A stretch of 6,833 nt of DNA, taken from the NCBI GenBank assembly GCA_017395275.1, contig JAFPVN010000112.1, positions 1-6,833 on the forward strand. Direction: 5' to 3'. Each line of letters starts with the position of its first letter. Position 1 is the stretch's first letter. Shown here in pieces: positions 1-5,256 of this stretch. This DNA comes from Candidatus Methanomethylophilaceae archaeon (GTDB taxonomy: Archaea > Thermoplasmatota > Thermoplasmata > Methanomassiliicoccales > Methanomethylophilaceae). A model generated the notes under the pieces. It worked only from the letters and a program-made list of their open reading frames with translations. It ran no database searches and had not been told where the DNA came from. The translations under genes and the position numbers were made by a program.

Positions 1-1
1 G

Positions 2-1000
2 AAGTACTACGCCAAACAGAACGAGAGCACGGTTGGGTTCATCTACAGGGTATTCGCGGACAACGGCGCCCACAACGAGAGAAGCGCACAGCTCCGCATG
101 GACATAAGGATCTACTTCGACGTGACGCTGGAGACACACGTTGACACCTACACCAACAGGATGACCGATGCGAGCCTCGGCATCAAGCTGAGCATGCACG
201 ACAAGGAGTACAACGACATCAAGGTGAAGATCGAGAAGAACGAGGACGGGTCCCCGGAGTACATGACCATCGACTACGCCGAACACAGCGTCGACAGCAT
301 GCTCTACATCGACTTCGGCCTGTCCATGGACATGGAGGACATGATCATGGACTCGAGCACTCCGACATGGGACGTCACTCCGCTCGTGGTCGAGCACGTG
401 GACAGGTCGATCGTATCCTCGGACCTGGCCGACAGTGTATGGGCGATGGTCCTCCAGTCCGCCGGGGACGGGATGGGCAGCGTCGAACTGCCCGAACTGA
501 TACTCAAGCTCCTGGGCTCGGGGAGCAGGATGCTGGACCTCTTCGAGACCATAAAATCACTAACAAGCACCGATGTGCCAGATATTGGATTCAAGCTCGG
601 TTTCACCGCATCCGACCACAACGACGGCACATACGACTACTGCAGACTGACATCCGTGAGGGACGCGCACAACGAGTACGACTTCCCGTGGAACGGATAC
701 ATCCTCGACATGAAGAGGGTCGTGGCCCTCATACCCGACGGCGTAATCCCCGAGGAGAGGAAGATGGTCATTGACGGCGTCATAGATGCGCTCGGATGGA
801 ACGCGATAAACGTGCACGACATATCCTCCGATCCCGAGACGGAACAGAACTGCGCCAGGATCCAGAGCTACGTGGCATCGGTGATGGAGGAGGACGAGGC
901 CACCGACTATCACACCCCCGATGTCTACATCTACGTGGCATGCGCGGGCATAATCGCGATATGCGCAGTCATGATACTCATCTGGAGGCGCGTGATATGA
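2..1000 (+). CDS. Membrane-anchored protein of unknown function (5' end outside window)
   Basis: I do not recognise this protein. The frame is open to the left edge, and 27 of the 32 codons before the first ATG (98) end in G or C, like the rest of the gene. The true start therefore lies upstream and 332 residues are visible. Most of the product is hydrophilic and acidic (Asp, Glu and Met rich, with DMEDMIMD-like stretches). The last 25 or so residues form one hydrophobic helix (from about VYIYVAC to ILIW) followed by Arg-Arg and the C terminus. By the positive-inside rule this puts the large domain outside the cell with a C-terminal anchor; an N-terminal signal peptide would be expected beyond the edge. 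The TGA stop overlaps the start of the MFS exporter as ATGA, so the two are probably co-transcribed and translationally coupled. A role as an extracytoplasmic partner of that exporter is inference. A short patch at 551-595 has unusually A/T-ending codons. Confidence 0.8.
   Translation, partial: KYYAKQNESTVGFIYRVFADNGAHNERSAQLRMDIRIYFDVTLETHVDTYTNRMTDASLGIKLSMHDKEYNDIKVKIEKNEDGSPEYMTIDYAEHSVDSMLYIDFGLSMDMEDMIMDSSTPTWDVTPLVVEHVDRSIVSSDLADSVWAMVLQSAGDGMGSVELPELILKLLGSGSRMLDLFETIKSLTSTDVPDIGFKLGFTASDHNDGTYDYCRLTSVRDAHNEYDFPWNGYILDMKRVVALIPDGVIPEERKMVIDGVIDALGWNAINVHDISSDPETEQNCARIQSYVASVMEEDEATDYHTPDVYIYVACAGIIAICAVMILIWRRVI
984..988 (+). promoter_or_regulatory. Shine-Dalgarno site for the MFS exporter
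   Basis: GGAGG lies 8 nt before the ATG at 997, inside the last codons of the upstream gene. It supports 997, rather than the second Met codon at 1003 or the far upstream ATG at 796, as the start of the exporter. It also fits translational coupling through the ATGA overlap. Confidence 0.7.
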
Positions 1001-2493
1001 ACATGACCAAGGATGAATTCAAGCGCGCCACCGCGATGTGGGGCATCGCACTCTGCGTGTTCGCCGCCGCCGTTGGATGGGTGTTCATGAGGTTCGGACA
1101 GGCCTGGTCCATCGGCGACCTGCCGCCGTCCGAGTACGTGATGGAGATCGTCCCCGCGTATGTGGTGACAGAGGTCGCACTCATCCCCGTGGGAGGGAAG
1201 CTGGTCGACAAGTACGGATGCAAACCCGTGCTCGCTGCAGGGGCGTTCATCTACATCGTGGCATCGATGGTCTGCCTGCTGTCCACGTCCGTGGAGATGC
1301 TCGTCGCCCTCAGGTTCGTCCAGGGAGCCGGAGCCGGCCTGATCCTCGGAATGGGATTCACCTCCGTATCAAGATTCTACGCCCCCGCTGACAGGGGCAA
1401 GTGCAACGAGCTGATGACGGCGGCCTTCGCCATCGCATCGCTGTTCGGAACCGCCACGGGATACTTCCTCACCGACACCATCAACTGGAGGGCGGGATAC
1501 GTCCTCTTCCCCGCGCTCATGCTCATCGGTCTGGTCGTGGCATGCAAGACGCTCCCGGAGGAGAAGACGTCTGACCGCAAAGTGGACGTCCCCGGCATGA
1601 TACTGTCCGCTCTGGTCTTCGGTACGGCCACAGCATACACGCAGATGGTCAACGAGCAGTTCGACCTCCTGAGCCTGAAGTCTCTGGGGATGGCGATACT
1701 GATCATCGCCCTGCTCGCAGCCCTCATTTACAGGTCCTACCACTGCGACGGACCTACGATGCCCGTCCGCACCACCGCGTTCATGAAGACGCACATCGTC
1801 CTCATGTTCATGTTCAGTCTTTGCGGACTCGGGCTGATCACATACTTCTTCAAGCTCTATCTCACGTACTACGAGTTCAACATCTACAAAGCCAGCCTGA
1901 TGTTCCTGTGCATGCTCATCGGAGCCGCCGTGACCTCGATGATCGGAGGGCGCCTGGTGTTCAAGACCGGCGCCAGACCGTGGATCATAGGAGGTTCGTG
2001 CGTCGTTACCATCGGCCTGCTGCTCACCCACCTGATCGCCGACAAGGGCGTGCCCCTCATGGCACTGTCCCTGTTCGTGTTCGGTTTCGGTCTCGGATGC
2101 ATCGTCACCGAGATCCTCTGCAGCTACCAGTCGGTGATGCCCAAGGAGGACGTCGGACAGCACACCGGCAACCTGATGGCCGTGCGCATGGTCGGGATCA
2201 TGGCTGGCAGCGCGATCATCGGTGCATACATCAACGAGGTCATCGAGAGGGGACGCTCCATGACGGTCATCGACGTCACCGCTGCGGATAATGTGATCAC
2301 AGCCCTCACCGAGGACATCGTCAGCGGGCTGAAGTACGTGGCGGATTCCCTGGACACAGGTTTCCTGACGGTGTGCGTGATCCTCGCGATGGCCACCACC
2401 GTGCTGACGGCGATCGCCCACAACCTCAACAAGGACGACGTGAAGGCCCTCGAGGCTTACGCGTCGGAACAGGGATCCGAGGAAGAGGAATAA
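997..2493 (+). CDS. MFS drug-efflux-type transporter, DHA2 (14-TM) family
   Basis: This is a 498-residue cytoplasmic-membrane secondary transporter, most likely a proton-coupled exporter of drugs or other small toxic molecules. About 14 hydrophobic helices can be drawn from residue 13 to 474, and the length fits 14-TM DHA2 proteins (EmrB/QacA type). Conserved features seen: MFS motif A between helices 2 and 3 (GGKLVDKYGCKP, 66-77); a helix-4 motif B-like RFVQGAGAG (106-114); and the NWRAGY segment (163-168) typical of DHA2 proteins. A hydrophilic loop of about 40 residues (about 413-452) precedes the last helix; QacA-like exporters also have a long extracellular loop there. The C terminus is an acidic tail ending EEEE. 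The start at 997 is chosen from the GGAGG site and the 4-bp overlap with the preceding membrane-anchored protein gene. The substrate cannot be read from sequence. Confidence 0.9.
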   Translation: MNMTKDEFKRATAMWGIALCVFAAAVGWVFMRFGQAWSIGDLPPSEYVMEIVPAYVVTEVALIPVGGKLVDKYGCKPVLAAGAFIYIVASMVCLLSTSVEMLVALRFVQGAGAGLILGMGFTSVSRFYAPADRGKCNELMTAAFAIASLFGTATGYFLTDTINWRAGYVLFPALMLIGLVVACKTLPEEKTSDRKVDVPGMILSALVFGTATAYTQMVNEQFDLLSLKSLGMAILIIALLAALIYRSYHCDGPTMPVRTTAFMKTHIVLMFMFSLCGLGLITYFFKLYLTYYEFNIYKASLMFLCMLIGAAVTSMIGGRLVFKTGARPWIIGGSCVVTIGLLLTHLIADKGVPLMALSLFVFGFGLGCIVTEILCSYQSVMPKEDVGQHTGNLMAVRMVGIMAGSAIIGAYINEVIERGRSMTVIDVTAADNVITALTEDIVSGLKYVADSLDTGFLTVCVILAMATTVLTAIAHNLNKDDVKALEAYASEQGSEEEE

Positions 2494-2495
2494 GA

Positions 2496-2966
2496 TCAGA
2501 GCGCGCCGCATTCTCTTGCATGTGCCAGATGTATGCCTATGTGCCCTATTCCGAGCACCGAGGCCGCGACCGCGAGTATCGGATTGCACCCGTATACAGC
2601 AAGGAGCAGGAATGCCACCACGGGTAATGACGAGCCGGGGACGGGTATCCCGAACATGCTCCCGTACTGATCCCTCATCGTCCTCCCGCTCCTGAAGTAG
2701 CGTGCCCAGTAGACCTCGTACAGCACCATGGCGGAGAAGGATGCCACCATCCACCAGGACCACGCGGTCCACGGACGCAGGTTGAAGTCCGAGAATATCG
2801 GGGCTATACAGGTGACCGCGACCTCCCCTGCGCGTTCCATCGCCAGCAGGATGCGGTTCTCGTTCCCCGCATCGTAGTCCAATGGCTGTGCCTTCGACCA
2901 CATTATGTTCGGGATGAACAGCATCAGGAGATAGATCAGGCCGACGTAGGAGATTCCGAATTCCAC
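2496..2966 (-). CDS. Small multi-pass membrane protein of unknown function
   Basis: I do not recognise a named family for this 156-residue protein. It has four or five hydrophobic segments: about 5-23, possibly 46-58, 66-88, and 113-149, the last probably two helices. A polar, charged stretch (24-45, with NENRILLAMERAGE) follows the first helix, and a basic loop (RYFRSGRTMRDQ, 89-100) lies in the middle. The Trp-rich segment TAWSWW (67-72) starts the third helix. The start is GTG: an in-frame TGA sits just 9 nt upstream and no ATG is available near the N terminus, so GTG at 2966 is effectively forced. No good Shine-Dalgarno site is visible, and any TATA-like element (about 2992-3000, minus strand) is weak. 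It is convergent with the MFS exporter (2 bp between stops) and divergent from the phosphatase gene. Real-gene status rests on the coherent membrane topology. Confidence 0.8.
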   Translation of the reverse strand: MEFGISYVGLIYLLMLFIPNIMWSKAQPLDYDAGNENRILLAMERAGEVAVTCIAPIFSDFNLRPWTAWSWWMVASFSAMVLYEVYWARYFRSGRTMRDQYGSMFGIPVPGSSLPVVAFLLLAVYGCNPILAVAASVLGIGHIGIHLAHARECGAL

Positions 2967-3012
2967 GCACTGTCATCCGCTCGCCTGGATTTGTCTCTAT
3001 CGGAACGTCACC

Positions 3013-3020
3013 TTTAACAT
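3013..3020 (+). promoter_or_regulatory. TATA-like box for the inositol monophosphatase gene
   Basis: TTTAACAT is the most A/T-rich stretch in the 76-bp divergent spacer and is centred about 26.5 nt before the ATG at 3043. In archaea the start site falls about 25-27 nt after the TATA box, which would put transcription start at or next to the ATG. No Shine-Dalgarno sequence is present, consistent with a leaderless mRNA. Confidence 0.55.
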
Positions 3021-3042
3021 CGGCGAAGCCAATCCGCCCGGC

Positions 3043-3819
3043 ATGAGGATCGAGGATGTCATGGACATCGCCAGGCGCGCCGGGGAGATGATGAAGGGCG
3101 CGGACAGGATAGAGGTCAGGGACAAGGGCTCCAAGGAGAACCACGTCACCAACATGGACGTCGCCGTCCAGGAGTTCCTGAGGAAGGAACTCACCGGCCT
3201 CCTCCCGGGATCCTCGTTCGTGGGCGAGGAGAACGATTACGCCGACAGGTCGGGGAAGATGTACTGGGTCGTCGATCCCATCGACGGGACCACCAACTAC
3301 ATCAGGAACCTGCAGATCTCGGTCACGTCGATAGCGCTGGTTGAGGATGACGAGCCTGTCCTGGGCGTCGTCTACAACCCCTTCACCGACGAGATGTACC
3401 ATGCCGAGAAGGGGAAGGGCGCGTTCCGCAACGGTTCCCCCATACACGTATCGGACAGGGACGTTCCCCATTCCATATTCGCCACGTCGTGGTGCGCCTA
3501 CGACAAGACGAAGTCCAGGCGCTCGTTCAACATATCGAACAGGATGTTCTTCGTCTGCGAGGACATAAGGCGCATGGGCGCAGCGGCGTACGAGCTGTGC
3601 AAGCTCGCGGAAGGGTGCGTAGACCTCTACTTCGAACCGATCCTTTGGCCGTGGGACCATGCCGCGGCATCCGTCATAATAAAAGAAGCGGGCGGGCAAA
3701 TTACCGGTCAGAACGGATGTGCCAGCCTCAGGAATACGGACAGGGTGGCAGCCGCCAACAGCGCCGACAGCCTCGCCTACCTGTCCATGGTCATCGACGA
3801 CGAGTATTCCAAGGGATGA
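3043..3819 (+). CDS. Inositol monophosphatase-family phosphatase
   Basis: This is a soluble Mg2+-dependent sugar-phosphate phosphatase of 258 residues, the usual size for the family. The diagnostic features are all present: HVTNMD (34-39); the metal-binding GEE (61-63); DPIDGTTNY (78-86) with Asp78 and Asp81; and the C-terminal WDHAAAS (204-210) with Asp205 followed by IIKEAGG. In archaea such enzymes act as inositol-1-phosphatase, supplying inositol for phospholipid headgroups or solutes, and/or as fructose-1,6-bisphosphatase. The sequence alone does not separate these, and other members act on PAP or histidinol phosphate. The motif block is intact, so the enzyme should be active. It appears monocistronic: its own TATA-like box lies upstream, and its TGA stop abuts the opposing stop of the His-rich gene with no gap (TGATCA at 3817-3822). 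The ATG at 3043 leads directly into the first helix and fits the leaderless promoter spacing. Confidence 0.93.
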   Translation: MRIEDVMDIARRAGEMMKGADRIEVRDKGSKENHVTNMDVAVQEFLRKELTGLLPGSSFVGEENDYADRSGKMYWVVDPIDGTTNYIRNLQISVTSIALVEDDEPVLGVVYNPFTDEMYHAEKGKGAFRNGSPIHVSDRDVPHSIFATSWCAYDKTKSRRSFNISNRMFFVCEDIRRMGAAAYELCKLAEGCVDLYFEPILWPWDHAAASVIIKEAGGQITGQNGCASLRNTDRVAAANSADSLAYLSMVIDDEYSKG

Positions 3820-4443
3820 TCAGTCGTCGTGATGGTGGTGGTGCTCCCCATCATGGTGATGGTGGTGCTCCCCGTCCTCGTCATGGTCGTGGCAATGGCA
3901 TTCCTCACCGTCGTGGTGATGCTCATGGTCATGATCGTGGTCATGGCAGCCGCATGTGCAGTCGGGACCGTGCTCATGGTCGTGGTGATGCTCATGGTCA
4001 TGATCGTGGTCATGGCAGCCGCATGTGCAGTCGGGTCCGTGGTCGTGGTGGTGATGGTGATGGGACGAGCTGTGCTCGTGGATGTCCATCATTATCCCGG
4101 AATCCTCGAACGCGTGCAGGGTCCTGTGCTCGAGCTCGTGGTCGTCCACGTCGAGGACCGCTGCCATGAAGCTGAACTGGACGGTCTGGCTGGGCCTGAC
4201 CTTCCCGTGGAAGAGCACACCCTCGTCGATGTCGGTGAGGTTCATGGTCACCGTCTGGTCGCCGTTGGTGACGGCCATCTTGATGTGGCCCATGAGCGCT
4301 CCGGACTCCCTCTCGACCCACCTTCCGACCTGCATGAGGACGTCTGCGAGCCTTGCCTCCACATCCGCGTTGAATCCGCGGATCTCCCCGTTGAGTCCGA
4401 TGGACTTGCCGTTGGCAAGCTCCGCCGAGTTGAACTCACTCAT
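3820..4443 (-). CDS. His/Cys-rich putative metal-binding protein, coupled to G3E GTPase
   Basis: This 207-residue protein has two parts. Residues 1-118 form an acidic, apparently folded domain I cannot name, with alternating hydrophobic segments such as GHIKMAVTNGD (52-62) and VQFSFMAAVLDVDD (88-101). Residues 122-205 are a low-complexity tail with 38 His and 8 Cys (C139, C141, C143, C162, C164, C166, C182, C184). It contains two copies of a 23-residue unit with core GPDCTCGC followed by HD/HE runs (133-155, 156-178), then two DGEHHHHH units (190-205). Such tails bind Ni, Co, Zn or Cu in proteins like SlyD, HypB, UreE and COG0523 members; binding here is inferred. No signal peptide is seen, so it is probably cytoplasmic. 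The ATG overlaps the end of the GTPase gene by 8 bp and has its own GGAGG site, so the two are very likely made together. Possible roles are metallochaperone, metal store or client-recognition subunit for the GTPase. Confidence 0.88.
   Translation of the reverse strand: MSEFNSAELANGKSIGLNGEIRGFNADVEARLADVLMQVGRWVERESGALMGHIKMAVTNGDQTVTMNLTDIDEGVLFHGKVRPSQTVQFSFMAAVLDVDDHELEHRTLHAFEDSGIMMDIHEHSSSHHHHHHDHGPDCTCGCHDHDHDHEHHHDHEHGPDCTCGCHDHDHDHEHHHDGEECHCHDHDEDGEHHHHHDGEHHHHHDD
3829..3876 (-). repeat. Two 24-bp units encoding DGEHHHHH
   Basis: Two adjacent 8-codon units (3853-3876 and 3829-3852) near the end of the His-rich gene each encode Asp-Gly-Glu followed by five His. They lengthen the metal-binding tail and are a likely site of slippage length variation. 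Confidence 0.7.
3910..4047 (-). repeat. 69-bp in-frame tandem duplication in the His-rich gene
   Basis: Two adjacent 69-bp copies (3910-3978 and 3979-4047) match at 66 of 69 positions by direct comparison, including synonymous sites. Each encodes 23 residues with the core GPDCTCGC and an alternating His/Asp run; the only protein difference is Asp to Glu. The near identity at silent sites points to a recent duplication or ongoing homogenisation. Confidence 0.9.
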
Positions 4444-5047
4444 GGGTGACCGCCTCCAGCGCTTCCTTGACGCCCTCGCCGGTGATGGCGGACATCTTGT
4501 ACATCGGGACCTTCCCGACGTTCAGTGCCAGCCACATCTCGGTGTCCGCGAGGCTCTTCGCGGATGCGACGTCGATCCTGTTTATCAGCACAGCCTTCGA
4601 TCCCTCCAGCTGCTGGCGGACGAAGGTCTCCTTCTTGGCCGCGAACACTGGGAACCTCACCGCGTCCACGACGCCGATGATCTCGGGTTCGTCGAAGCGG
4701 GGCATGTCGCTAAACAGCTCCTCGGAGTCGTTGAGGGTCTCCTTGATCTTGGAGGGCAGGGCGAGTCCGGTGGGTTCGATGAGCATGACATCGGGCTTGA
4801 TGTCGAGCGCGATCTTCCTCACGGCCACCTGGAGCTCCGATTTGAGGGAGCAGCAGACGCAGCCGTCGGGAAGCTCGGTGGTGTTGTATCCTTCAGCCGC
4901 AAGGGTCTTACCGTCGACACCGATCTCGCCGATGTCGTTTACCAGTACGGCGACCTTGTTTCCCTTGCCAATGAACGAGTTGGCGATCTTCATCAGAATG
5001 GTGGTCTTCCCGCTTCCCAGGAATCCGCCCAATACTATCATGCGCAT
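4436..5047 (-). CDS. G3E-family (COG0523/CobW-like) metal-chaperone GTPase, core domain only
   Basis: This is a cytoplasmic P-loop GTPase of the G3E group (CobW, HypB, UreG, COG0523), which use GTP hydrolysis to deliver Ni, Co or Zn to metalloenzymes or cofactors. Visible motifs in the 203 residues: Walker A GGFLGSGKTT (7-16); switch segment VNDIGEIGVDG (36-46); the COG0523 hallmark CxCC as GCVCC (62-66), a metal site in the family; LIEPTG (89-94); and the base-recognition motif NRID (156-159). The protein stops soon after this core, whereas COG0523 proteins usually run to 300-400 residues with a C-terminal domain, often after a His-rich stretch. That material seems to be supplied by the overlapping downstream His/Cys-rich gene. 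The frame is open to 5128, but I chose the ATG at 5047: it sits immediately before the first beta strand and 26.5 nt after a TATA-like box. Met at 5041 is an alternative. Its client is unknown; nickel or corrinoid enzymes are candidates if this is a methanogen. Confidence 0.92.
   Translation of the reverse strand: MRMIVLGGFLGSGKTTILMKIANSFIGKGNKVAVLVNDIGEIGVDGKTLAAEGYNTTELPDGCVCCSLKSELQVAVRKIALDIKPDVMLIEPTGLALPSKIKETLNDSEELFSDMPRFDEPEIIGVVDAVRFPVFAAKKETFVRQQLEGSKAVLINRIDVASAKSLADTEMWLALNVGKVPMYKMSAITGEGVKEALEAVTHE
4453..4457 (-). promoter_or_regulatory. Shine-Dalgarno site for the His-rich gene
   Basis: On the minus strand GGAGG lies 9 nt before the ATG at 4443, within the last codons of the GTPase gene. 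It fixes the start of the His-rich protein and indicates independent but coupled initiation inside an operon. Confidence 0.7.
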
Positions 5048-5062
5048 GTGCCCCGCATGCGC
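5042..5062. promoter_or_regulatory. Inverted repeat at the GTPase start, candidate operator
   Basis: GCGCATG, a 7-bp spacer, then CATGCGC form a perfect dyad that overlaps the GTPase start codon and predicted transcription start, just downstream of the TATA-like box. A repressor bound here would block initiation. No regulator gene is in the window, and the GC-rich half-sites could be chance, so function is inferred. Confidence 0.35.
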
Positions 5063-5064
5063 GA

Positions 5065-5078
5065 CTAAGTAGATTAAG
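5065..5078 (-). promoter_or_regulatory. TATA-like box for the GTPase/His-rich operon
   Basis: Read on the minus strand, CTTAATCTACTTAG is an A/T-rich island in GC-rich DNA. Its TTAATCTA part (5070-5077) is centred about 26.5 nt before the ATG at 5047, the spacing of a leaderless archaeal promoter. No Shine-Dalgarno sequence precedes that ATG. Confidence 0.55.
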
Positions 5079-5108
5079 ATGGCGTTCCGCGTTCGATGGG
5101 CGTAGCAA

Positions 5109-5195
5109 TTGCCGTTAAATCCGTACAAGCAATCCGACCCTCTGGGGCTCAGCGATGCCGAGATAGACGGCCTGATAGCGAGGCTCTGTTCCTGA
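5109..5195 (+). other. Possible 28-codon small ORF or gene remnant
   Basis: In the 209-bp divergent spacer one plus-strand frame runs from TTG at 5109 to TGA at 5193-5195 and encodes a protein-like peptide ending SDAEIDGLIARLCS, which could form an amphipathic helix. There is no ATG, no Shine-Dalgarno site, and an in-frame TAG sits at 5103-5105. It could be a tiny gene, the degraded C terminus of a lost gene, or chance. Apart from the two TATA-like boxes and the inverted repeat, I see nothing else in this spacer. Confidence 0.2.
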
Positions 5196-5227
5196 ACGGG
5201 GTCGTATCCGAATTCCCCTCAACAACC

Positions 5228-5236
5228 ATATAATAT
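5228..5236 (+). promoter_or_regulatory. TATA box for the carbon-nitrogen hydrolase gene
   Basis: ATATAATAT is the clearest TATA box in the window, centred 25 nt before the ATG at 5257. There is no Shine-Dalgarno sequence between box and ATG, so the transcript is probably leaderless and the ATG at 5257 is the start. Confidence 0.65.
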
Positions 5237-5256
5237 CCGGACTCCGATTTTCGGCC

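Noticed and set aside
796..996. An N-terminal extension of the MFS exporter by 67 codons
   Set aside because: The region is coding in the other frame for the membrane-anchored protein, the extension is Arg/His-rich, and a good GGAGG site points to 997.
1369..3699. A 776-codon open frame on the minus strand
   Set aside because: It runs antisense to the MFS gene, through the small membrane protein gene in another frame, and antisense to the phosphatase. The translation is Arg/Gly/His/Val-rich low-quality sequence, a typical shadow of GC-rich coding DNA.
3829..4060. A CRISPR-like or satellite repeat array
   Set aside because: The repeats are in-frame protein-coding units directly abutting without unique spacers.
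3829..4449. A plus-strand Met/Val-rich frame that looks like a hydrophobic membrane protein
   Set aside because: It is the reverse complement of His codons (CAT/CAC read as ATG/GTG) in the His-rich gene. The minus-strand frame has coherent domains, a GGAGG site and an operon partner.
4082..5068. A 328-codon plus-strand frame across the GTPase operon
   Set aside because: It lies antisense to two well-supported genes and shows no recognisable motifs.
5048..5128. A 27-residue N-terminal extension of the G3E GTPase
   Set aside because: The extra residues do not resemble the family N terminus and would include the TATA-like box; the Met at 5047 sits directly before the first strand.
5048..5256. 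A tRNA or structured RNA gene in the divergent spacer
   Set aside because: I could not find a T-arm consensus or a cloverleaf; only short isolated pairings are present.
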